From Tychonema litorale BBK16 (GTDB lineage Bacteria; Cyanobacteriota; Cyanobacteriia; Cyanobacteriales; Microcoleaceae), in NCBI RefSeq assembly GCF_021648855.1, contig NZ_JAKJHX010000057.1, positions 10,746-31,915 on the forward strand: DNA of 21,170 nucleotides, written 5' to 3'. Every line of letters begins with the position of its first letter. The stretch's first letter is position 1. The translations under genes were made by a program, and so were the position numbers. The notes under the pieces were generated by a model, which had not been told where the DNA came from, did not search any database, and was given only the letters and a program-made list of their open reading frames with translations. Shown piece after piece: positions 7,406 through 12,576 of this stretch.

Positions 7406-7447
7406 GGGCATCGGGCATCGGGCATCGGGCATCGGGCATCGGGCATC
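7406..7447 (+). repeat. Heptanucleotide tandem repeat (GGGCATC)x6
   Basis: Six exact copies of GGGCATC, preceded at 7380-7405 by degenerate GGGAATT/GGGGCAT units. This is the short tandemly repeated repetitive (STRR) type known from filamentous cyanobacteria. It starts just after the cupA stop. Confidence 0.9.
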
Positions 7448-7489
7448 GTGGATTGGAAATTTGTTACTTGTTATTTAAACAAATCCTAG

Positions 7490-7577
7490 CCAGTAACCAC
7501 TAACCATTACCGATTACCGATTACCTATGCCCCATTCCCCATTCCCCCATTCCCCATTCCCCCATTCCCCATTCCCC
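7490..7577 (+). repeat. Two further short tandem repeat arrays (CCRATTA type and CCCCATT type)
   Basis: Bases 7490-7526 hold degenerate ACCATTA/ACCGATT heptads. Bases 7529-7577 hold alternating CCCCATT and CCCCCATT units, the complement of the GGGAATGGGG motif that opens the other array at 7380. The two C-rich and G-rich arrays could pair across the gap. Seven bases separate the array from the next start codon at 7585. Confidence 0.85.
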
Positions 7578-7584
7578 AAAAACT

Positions 7585-7791
7585 ATGAATAGCAAAGATG
7601 TAGCGCAATATATTGAAGCAACCGATGGAATTTCCAAACCTTGGCTGTTGGTACAATTACGTCTGAAAAAACTGCAAGAAAGGCGATCGGACATTTCTGC
7701 TGAAGAGTATATGACAGATCTTACTGACATTCACAAAGATTTGATGAATCTCGGCGAATGGTGGCTGGGAATCGAGGATGAAGTGTTCTAG
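7585..7791 (+). CDS. Small hypothetical protein (68 aa), cyanobacterial-looking
   Basis: The 68-residue product is charged and probably helical, with SKPWLLVQLRLKKLQERR in its middle and LGEWWLGIEDEVF at the end. I recognise no named domain, but the composition and the WLLVQLRLKKLQ segment look like a conserved short cyanobacterial protein rather than random sequence. No Shine-Dalgarno sequence precedes the ATG, which comes directly after a C-rich tandem repeat array. Its last four bases overlap the end of the convergent HicB-like gene (7788-8012). It does not resemble CupS, although it holds the place after cupA. Confidence 0.6.
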   Translation: MNSKDVAQYIEATDGISKPWLLVQLRLKKLQERRSDISAEEYMTDLTDIHKDLMNLGEWWLGIEDEVF

Positions 7792-8012
7792 GCGATTTGA
7801 AGAATGATGGGTGCGGGAATGAATTCACCTTCTTCTTGCCAAGCTTCGAGATACATTTCGATCACTTCTTCGCCATGTTGGATAGCTTCTGAGCGGGTTT
7901 TGCCGTGGGTACAGGGCATGATAACGCGATCGGCAAATTCTGGAATCGTCACGAGGAAAAGTTGATCCTCATCTGACCATTGGACGATCGTACTGTATTG
8001 GTTCATCGCCAT
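7788..8012 (-). CDS. HicB-like antitoxin family protein, no HicA partner
   Basis: A 74-aa protein with the HicB/UPF0150 fold pattern: YSTIVQWSDEDQLFLVTIPEF, then PCTHGKTRSEAIQHGEEVIEMYLEAWQEEG, ending IPAP. In type II toxin-antitoxin systems HicB neutralises the mRNA-cutting toxin HicA. HicB usually also carries a C-terminal DNA-binding part, which is missing here, and no HicA-like gene is found on either side. It is therefore a stand-alone HicB-fold protein, a type common in cyanobacteria, whose role is unknown. The start may be residue 1 (8012) or the second Met (8006); only a weak, distant AAGGA precedes. It converges with the 68-aa gene and overlaps it by 4 bases. Confidence 0.75.
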   Translation of the reverse strand: MAMNQYSTIVQWSDEDQLFLVTIPEFADRVIMPCTHGKTRSEAIQHGEEVIEMYLEAWQEEGEFIPAPIILQIA

Positions 8013-8068
8013 TTGTTTTAATTTTTCCTTTTCTCATTCTCGCAGTTGCTTCTCGGTGCGATCGCACT

Positions 8069-8539
8069 TTAAAAATTTTCCATCAAATCTTTTTCTTGGG
8101 AATAAACATCCCGTAGCTGTTGTAACCCCGTCCCAGAAATTGCCGATTTAACTTTGGCTACCAACAGTCCCCACTCCAACAACCTGTCAACAGAAACAGC
8201 CTCTTTGAACTTGCGCGTGTAGAATTTTGTCCAAAATGTCGGTGCTAGCTTGCTTTTCCAGCGTTTGTACCATCTGCCAAAATCTTGAAGTGCGGGTTCA
8301 TTTACTTCCACAATCGGCGGAAAATCGGCGTAGCTGACAAATCGACTGATGTGTTTGGCGTGTACATAAACCATATACCGACAGCATTCTATCCGGTAAA
8401 TGTCGTCTACTGCGATATTGAACAACAGTGCGACTGTTTCTTCGGTGACAAATCTCGCCAGCGGATGCAGGATGGGAGATTTATGAATTATCTTGGATTC
8501 TGCGATCGTCCGTGATTTTGTCGGAGTTTCTGATATCAT
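8069..8539 (-). CDS. Hypothetical protein (156 aa)
   Basis: I do not recognise a named family. The protein is soluble, with no signal peptide or membrane segment. The first 25 residues look disordered. Residues 27-125 contain regular hydrophobic spacing and several aromatic clusters (FGRWYKRWKSKLAPTFWTKFYTRKF), which suggests a folded, basic surface. An AGAGG 10 bases upstream supports the ATG at 8539. A start at the internal MVYV is possible but would lose conserved-looking sequence. It is transcribed away from the HTH gene and toward the HicB-like gene, 56 bases beyond its stop. The use of GCGATCGC-type sites and codons is like the rest of the window. Confidence 0.6.
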   Translation of the reverse strand: MISETPTKSRTIAESKIIHKSPILHPLARFVTEETVALLFNIAVDDIYRIECCRYMVYVHAKHISRFVSYADFPPIVEVNEPALQDFGRWYKRWKSKLAPTFWTKFYTRKFKEAVSVDRLLEWGLLVAKVKSAISGTGLQQLRDVYSQEKDLMENF

Positions 8540-8592
8540 GGCTGGTAGACCTCTGGATATGGTAAATGCACCTGTCTAGATTAGGTTTTACA

Positions 8593-8640
8593 GACGATCG
8601 CTCTTTAGTTTTCCAGGCCGGGGGGCGATCGGCTTTTTAG
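8593..8640 (+). repeat. Terminator-like hairpin repeat, left copy (upstream of HTH gene)
   Basis: CGATCGC (8595-8601) pairs with GCGATCG (8625-8631), followed by GCTTTTT. The sequence is clearly related to the hairpin at 8893-8936 after the HTH gene (shared CGATCGC-CTTTAGTT-TCCAG-GGCGATCG-TTTTT blocks). It lies between the divergent 156-aa gene and the HTH gene. Confidence 0.7.
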
Positions 8641-8655
8641 ATAAAATAACTATAA

Positions 8656-8669
8656 GGTGTTATAACACC
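8656..8669. promoter_or_regulatory. Perfect 14-bp palindrome, probable operator of the HTH gene
   Basis: GGTGTTATAACACC is its own reverse complement and ends 11 bases before the ATG of the small HTH regulator. Its TATAAC centre may overlap the -10 element. The position is typical for autoregulation, which is inferred. Confidence 0.65.
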
Positions 8670-8680
8670 CATTGTCAAGC

Positions 8681-8893
8681 ATGGGTTTAGTAAGAATTAA
8701 AGTTAGAGAACTAGCAGAAGAGAAAGGCTGGACATTTAAGGAAGTTTCAGAACGTTCTGGTGTTGTCTACAACACAGTCAAGCATTATGCTCGTTGTCCA
8801 GGGCTGACGACGGTTGACTTCACTTTGTTGCGGAAATTAGCTCGAACTTTTGATGTGATGATTGAGGATTTGGTTGAGGTTTTGGAAGAATAG
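8681..8893 (+). CDS. Small Cro/C1-type (XRE) HTH transcriptional regulator
   Basis: A 70-aa protein that is essentially one HTH domain. After VRIKVRELAEEKGWTFKEVSERSGV comes the recognition-helix region VYNTVKHYARCP, then LLRKLARTFDVMIEDLVEVLEE, the usual closing helices of the Cro/C1 fold. Such one-domain repressors often control their own gene or a neighbour or act as antitoxins. The ATG at 8681 is preferred over an upstream TTG at 8672, because the TTG start would place the operator-like palindrome (8656-8669) almost on the start codon. No partner toxin is next to it. Related hairpins with T runs lie on both sides (8593-8640 and 8893-8936), so it is a monocistronic unit. Confidence 0.8.
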   Translation: MGLVRIKVRELAEEKGWTFKEVSERSGVVYNTVKHYARCPGLTTVDFTLLRKLARTFDVMIEDLVEVLEE

Positions 8894-8936
8894 CCGATCG
8901 CCCTTAGTTGTCCAGACGTGAGGCGATCGCTTTTTT
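8893..8936 (+). terminator. Intrinsic terminator of the HTH gene (right copy of the hairpin repeat)
   Basis: CGATCGCC (8895-8902) pairs perfectly with GGCGATCG (8922-8929), followed by C and six T residues (8931-8936). It starts two bases after the stop codon. It contains HIP1-type GCGATCGC. Confidence 0.75.
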
Positions 8937-9046
8937 GTATTTTCTAGACTATAGCATGATTAACTGTGAATTGTCAAACATTATCGTACTCAATCTAACC
9001 TAGGATGCTAATATCAAGGAAAGTTATTAATAGTTGATTATTCTTC

Positions 9047-9241
9047 GTGGCAAAAACTAATACTGCGATCGCGGTCAGTTCCGTGATTAAGGAAGTCATT
9101 CAAAAACAAGCCCAAGCGACGAGACTCACCCAGAAGGAAGTCGTGTATTTGGGAATGCTGGCAATTGATGCACTGGATAAGGAAAGTCGCCAAGAGTTGG
9201 CGGACAAAGTGCATCAGATGCAAGTTAATGGTGAGATTTGA
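9047..9241 (+). CDS. 64-aa hypothetical protein, first of a tandem pair
   Basis: Starts with GTG; no Shine-Dalgarno sequence is seen. The product is helical, small and charged, with TAIAVSSVIKEVIQKQAQ, then TRLTQKEVVYLGMLAID, and an end VHQMQVNGEI. The size and helix pattern are a little like ribbon-helix-helix or antitoxin-type proteins, but I cannot name a family. It is 43 of 64 residues identical to the product of 9392-9586, and the similarity extends into about 40 bases upstream (the TGCTAATAT...AAGTT.TTAAT stretch), so the duplicated unit included its promoter region. The last 48 bases of the two genes are almost identical, which suggests recent duplication or gene conversion. No toxin partner is adjacent. 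Confidence 0.6.
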   Translation: MAKTNTAIAVSSVIKEVIQKQAQATRLTQKEVVYLGMLAIDALDKESRQELADKVHQMQVNGEI

Positions 9242-9292
9242 GGGGTTGAGGGCGATCGCTCTTTCCACATTTCCACTATAAACCTTGTGTCT

Positions 9293-9307
9293 CGTCTTGT
9301 CAAGACG
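9293..9307. promoter_or_regulatory. 15-bp dyad CGTCTTG-T-CAAGACG between the paralogues
   Basis: A perfect dyad with seven-base arms around one base. It lies 51 bases after the first paralogue's stop and 85 bases before the second's start. There is no T run, so an operator or part of a hairpin is more likely than a terminator. The first paralogue has no matching dyad upstream. Confidence 0.4.
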
Positions 9308-9391
9308 CGCTTAAACATTTTGCACCGCAGCTAAAACCTTAGCTTAAAGGTGCTAATATTTAATCGAAGTTGTTAATCTCCCGTTAGTTTT

Positions 9392-9586
9392 GTGACTAGA
9401 GCCAGTACCGCGATCGGAGTCAGCCCAATTATCAAGGATCTCGTGCAGAAAAAGGCGCTAGCAACCAGACTAACGCTGAAGGAAATTATATATGTCGGAA
9501 TGCTGGCGATCGACGAGTTGGACGAAAAGCGCCTGCAAGAGTTGGCGGACAAGGTGCATCAGATGCAAGTGAATGGTGAGATTTGA
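9392..9586 (+). CDS. 64-aa hypothetical protein, second of a tandem pair
   Basis: A GTG-initiated paralogue of the gene at 9047. It keeps TAIGVSPIIKDLVQKKALATR, GMLAIDELD and the identical last 16 residues, while the N-terminal third has drifted. Equal length and shared upstream sequence support both starts. The strong conservation of length and frame argues that both copies are real genes. Function is unknown. Downstream, at 9613-9676, is a long hairpin that probably ends transcription from both sides. The gene faces the NACHT gene tail to tail. Confidence 0.6.
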   Translation: MTRASTAIGVSPIIKDLVQKKALATRLTLKEIIYVGMLAIDELDEKRLQELADKVHQMQVNGEI

Positions 9587-9612
9587 ACATGAAGAAAACC
9601 AGGTGGGCGTCC

Positions 9613-9676
9613 AGAAACCGGGTTTTTTACGAAAATACTTCGTTGTAACAGACAGATTAGGAAAAACCCGGTTTCT
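9613..9676. terminator. 15-bp inverted repeat, probable bidirectional terminator
   Basis: AGAAACCGGGTTTTT (9613-9627) and AAAAACCCGGTTTCT (9662-9676) are exact complements with a 34-base loop; T runs lie on the inner side of each arm. It sits between the convergent 64-aa gene and the NACHT gene. AGAAACCGGGTTTTT-type sequences are also widespread dispersed repeats in filamentous cyanobacteria, so it may be a repeat element used as a terminator. Confidence 0.6.
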
Positions 9677-9710
9677 TTAGTCGCAGTGCGTAACTCCCGT
9701 ATCGAGAATC

Positions 9711-11894
9711 TCAAATGGTAGAATTCTCTGGAAGTACCAACATCCGCGATTCTATTTCTTCCCAGGTTTTTGCTGATATTCTCACTGCTGCTTCTTTGCA
9801 TTGGATTATCAAATAATTGGCAGATAAATAATATCCCAGCGCCTTTGCTTCTTCGTAAGACAATTTTTTGACTATTTCTGGATTGAGATGGAGTGCATGA
9901 CACCAGGTATCTAAAAAGCGATCTAAAAATGCTAAGTATATTTGTATAGGTTTGTCAGCATCAGGCGATTGCTTCAGGAGTTCTTTCAGTTGAGCAATGA
10001 GTTGAGTCAAGTTCACCTCCTTGAAGATTTTAACGTTTTTAAATTTTTGGGCAAACTTAATGGCTTTTCTGATGGTGTAGTCGATGGTGTATTCATAGCG
10101 TAAGACGGTGAAGTTGCTGTAGCCGATAGTGATGCTATTGGCGTTGGCGATGCCGTTGGCATTGGCGATGTCATTGACATTGGCGTACCCGATCTCGTAG
10201 ACGCTGGCATAGCCGATGTTGTCGTCGTATCTGACTATACCATCCGCGATCATCAAGTAGTTGAAGTTCGTGTTTCCGATCAAGATCGCGATCGCCGCAG
10301 CACGTTTACCCACAGGCTTAAAATCACCTTCCGAGTCCTTAGTCGCTGCATCTGCCCATTGCAATAGCCCTTGCAACTTCGGCGTGTTAATGTACTTTTG
10401 AGCCTCTTTTTCCATTAACAGCAGCAAGTCATCAGCCCCATTTTTTGAACGAACCAACCCCGCTACCAACAAAAACACCTCTCGCCAGCGTGAATCTAAA
10501 AGATGATCGAAAACTAACTGCTCAATTAAATTATTATCAGCAATATATTGAGCCGTCAGATATTCCTGAAGCGTCAAATGCGAAAACGAGTACACATCCT
10601 CAGCTCGTTCTACCAAAATCCCCTGTTGAACTGCAATAGCTTTCAGAACCGCCTCACCGTCTAAATGCTTTGGTGCATTCAAATTGCCTGCTAAAAAAGT
10701 TTTGATTTCCTCAACCACTTCTCGCTGCGAAAAAAACAGCTTATCAGTCTCAAAACCACTATAAGCAATCTCCGATAACAAACTCTCCTCTAACTCCGTG
10801 CTGAGTCCTTGATAAATTTCCTCTTTCTGAATCCGCTTTTCCGCCGCCCATTCTTCCAACAATATCCGCAAAGCCTGTTTGTAAAGAACACTGCGATTAT
10901 TCGGAAAATTTTGCGATCGATCGTAATTGAGACAGAGGAAAGTTAGCAATAAAGGCGTGTGGGCTAACTCTTTAGCTGCTGCATATTCTGGCTTTTGCAA
11001 TAACTCCCAACATTTTTGAGCCGTTCCCGCTTGTTTATCGACCTCTGACTGAAACCAGTTACCAATAAATTGCTCAATTTGAGTATCGTCAAAGTCGGCA
11101 AGTTTTACATCGGTAAAGCGTTTAAAATTGTTTCGGTAGGCGGCTGTGCGACAAGAGACAATAAAGCGATTTTTGTCATAGCGATCGACAAAATTTTGAA
11201 TTTGACTAATCACCTCATTGGTGTTGACTGTCGGCACTTCATCCAATCCATCCAGCAAGATTAACAGTTTTCCTTGCTCTAATGCCTTAGTGATAAATTG
11301 CTCATAATGGGGAAATCCACAAATTTTAAACTCTTCAACAATTAATTTTTCTATGTCTATCTGGCTAGATATAAAACTTTTAAGTTCGATAAAAACGGGA
11401 ATACAATTATGTTTAAATCCGCCTTTTTTGCCCTTCAGTGCTTCGAGTCCCGTTTTCCGTAAAAAAGTTGATTTTCCCGCTCCTGGTTGCCCTAGAACCA
11501 TCAAATATTGCTTCTGATTAGCAATTTTTAGCCCTTCTTGCTTCTTGCAGTCTTGCTGCTGAAAACTTCGCTTGTTTGCTTTGCGGTAAGCTTCTTCTAA
11601 ATTTTGGATTGATTCAAAACTGCGGATTTGTTGCTCATCCAAAAACTGTACAGCAGTATAAACTGATTCTAATGGCACTGCTTCCCGCATTCCCAAGGCT
11701 TTCAGAATGCCGTGACGCTTGAAGTAGCGTTTGCCGTAGTCCCCCGATGCAGTGTGAATTAGCTCTTTAGTTTTGTCATCTAGCTTTTTGCCGATCAAAC
11801 CGAGAAACTTACCACCGCCTTCAAAGACTGACTGGAAAATGGGGAGGGCGATACCGCTAACACAAGCCAGACCAAATGCTTCAAATCCTGTCAT
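9711..11894 (-). CDS. NACHT-domain NTPase (bacterial NLR-like), candidate defence gene
   Basis: A 727-aa protein in the STAND NTPase class. Residues 1-125 form an N-terminal helical part with no recognised domain. The NACHT domain follows: Walker A GQPGAGKST (135-143), Walker B LILLDGLDE (211-219), and VSCRT (247-250). The winged-helix-side motif FSHLTLQEYLTAQYIA is at 437-452. Residues about 550-600 are a low-complexity stretch rich in Ala, Asn, Ile and Tyr, encoded by degenerate DNA repeats at 10110-10245. The C-terminal end contains AAVRISAKTWEEIESRML (702-719). Bacterial NACHT proteins are known antiphage sensors or signalling ATPases; no nuclease, TIR or protease effector is seen here. 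It is the last gene of a three-gene unit, 36 bases after the 68-aa gene. There is no good Shine-Dalgarno sequence before the ATG, so coupling is plausible. Confidence 0.85.
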   Translation of the reverse strand: MTGFEAFGLACVSGIALPIFQSVFEGGGKFLGLIGKKLDDKTKELIHTASGDYGKRYFKRHGILKALGMREAVPLESVYTAVQFLDEQQIRSFESIQNLEEAYRKANKRSFQQQDCKKQEGLKIANQKQYLMVLGQPGAGKSTFLRKTGLEALKGKKGGFKHNCIPVFIELKSFISSQIDIEKLIVEEFKICGFPHYEQFITKALEQGKLLILLDGLDEVPTVNTNEVISQIQNFVDRYDKNRFIVSCRTAAYRNNFKRFTDVKLADFDDTQIEQFIGNWFQSEVDKQAGTAQKCWELLQKPEYAAAKELAHTPLLLTFLCLNYDRSQNFPNNRSVLYKQALRILLEEWAAEKRIQKEEIYQGLSTELEESLLSEIAYSGFETDKLFFSQREVVEEIKTFLAGNLNAPKHLDGEAVLKAIAVQQGILVERAEDVYSFSHLTLQEYLTAQYIADNNLIEQLVFDHLLDSRWREVFLLVAGLVRSKNGADDLLLLMEKEAQKYINTPKLQGLLQWADAATKDSEGDFKPVGKRAAAIAILIGNTNFNYLMIADGIVRYDDNIGYASVYEIGYANVNDIANANGIANANSITIGYSNFTVLRYEYTIDYTIRKAIKFAQKFKNVKIFKEVNLTQLIAQLKELLKQSPDADKPIQIYLAFLDRFLDTWCHALHLNPEIVKKLSYEEAKALGYYLSANYLIIQCKEAAVRISAKTWEEIESRMLVLPENSTI
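10110..10250 (-). repeat. Degenerate short repeats coding a low-complexity segment of the NACHT protein
   Basis: On the + strand, near-copies of GGCGTTGGCGATGCCGTT-like 18-base units follow one another. In the protein they give YANVND, IANANG, IANANS and similar six-residue units (about residues 550-595). Many cyanobacterial NACHT proteins have alternating Ala-rich stretches at this place; this is recalled from general knowledge. Confidence 0.6.
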
Positions 11895-11930
11895 AGGAGT
11901 ATTAATAAGTTTTTTAGGATTATCGCACTT

Positions 11931-12137
11931 TTATTCCTGCTTGACAGACTCCGCCAACCGCTTCGCATTCTCCCGCCGATGAACATTAATCGGACTGTTG
12001 CGAATATCAGCTTCAACCATCGCAATTAGTTCATCTAAACTGAGAGTCAGAGCGTCAAGCCGTAGACAGACACCTCGCAGATTTCTCACAGTCTTTTCGA
12101 TTATTTCTGGTTCAGGGAGTTTCAGTTTTTCACTCAT
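11931..12137 (-). CDS. Small helical protein (68 aa) of the NACHT unit
   Basis: No recognised family. The sequence is predicted to be two helices: EIIEKTVRNLRGVCLRLDALTLSLDELIAMVEADIRN, then a basic tail (NVHRRENAKRLAESVKQE). Its ATG overlaps the stop of the preceding 121-aa gene in ATGA (12134-12137), which is typical of translational coupling, and the NACHT gene follows 36 bases after its stop. The tight packing suggests that it acts with the NACHT ATPase, as a regulator, adaptor or inhibitor, but this is inferred from position only. Confidence 0.65.
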   Translation of the reverse strand: MSEKLKLPEPEIIEKTVRNLRGVCLRLDALTLSLDELIAMVEADIRNSPINVHRRENAKRLAESVKQE

Positions 12138-12478
12138 GGCAGGTTAAAATCTCTTTTCGCTTCCCGGATAGTGGCTTCGATAGCCGAAGCGTCAGCTTCT
12201 GCTTGCTCAATCGTTTGAGCTAGTAAATTTAGCATAGCAGAAGAAGCTGTTGGCTGTGATTCAGAAATCCGCAGCAGCAATGTGTAAAAGCGAGAGTAAG
12301 GGTTTCTCAACCTTTGAGTAGCATTTTGAAGCTGCTCTAATACCGTAGCAGTCGCTTGTATCTCCCCATATTGCTGAAATATTGCAAATTCTGCGGATGA
12401 AGCTTGATCAATTCCTGCCAAAAGCCTCGCCTGCAAATTCAAGATAGTAGCAATTGTTTCCTGCGTTAACTTCGCCAT
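12134..12478 (-). CDS. Helical hypothetical protein (114 aa), first gene of the NACHT unit
   Basis: No recognised family. Most of the protein is compatible with long amphipathic helices (QETIATILNLQARLLAGID; IQATATVLEQLQNATQRL; LLAQTIEQAEADASAIEATI), so a helical bundle or coiled coil is likely. The start at the internal MAKLTQE is preferred over a TTG seven codons upstream, because the TTG extension (MLRRIFF) adds only a short hydrophobic/basic stretch; a weak GAGAAG lies just upstream of the ATG. It overlaps the next gene by 4 bases. The promoter must lie in the short gap up to the psaB terminator (12514-12544). Confidence 0.65.
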   Translation of the reverse strand: MAKLTQETIATILNLQARLLAGIDQASSAEFAIFQQYGEIQATATVLEQLQNATQRLRNPYSRFYTLLLRISESQPTASSAMLNLLAQTIEQAEADASAIEATIREAKRDFNLP

Positions 12479-12513
12479 AAAAAATATTCTTCTCAACAAT
12501 TAACTAGCCTATC

Positions 12514-12544
12514 AAAAAATCCCCCGCCAGAAGGCAGGGGATTT
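12514..12544 (-). terminator. Intrinsic terminator of the psaA-psaB operon
   Basis: Read on the minus strand: AAATCCCCTGCC, loop TTCT, GGCGGGGGATTTTTT. The 12-bp GC-rich stem has one mismatch and is followed by a T run. It begins 32 bases after the psaB stop. Confidence 0.85.
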
Positions 12545-12576
12545 GATTTAATTACCTACAAAACCAGAGTTCAGAA

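Noticed and set aside
7406..7447. Short direct repeats considered as a CRISPR array
   Set aside because: The units are 7 bases with no spacers; this is a short tandem repeat. The 36-bp repeats at 1-108 also lack spacers and are in a coding frame.
7585..7791. The 68-aa gene after cupA considered as cupS
   Set aside because: It is too short and does not look like the fasciclin-type CupS protein.
8285..8515. A 76-codon + strand frame inside the 156-aa gene
   Set aside because: Shadow frame; the minus-strand gene has better composition and a Shine-Dalgarno sequence.
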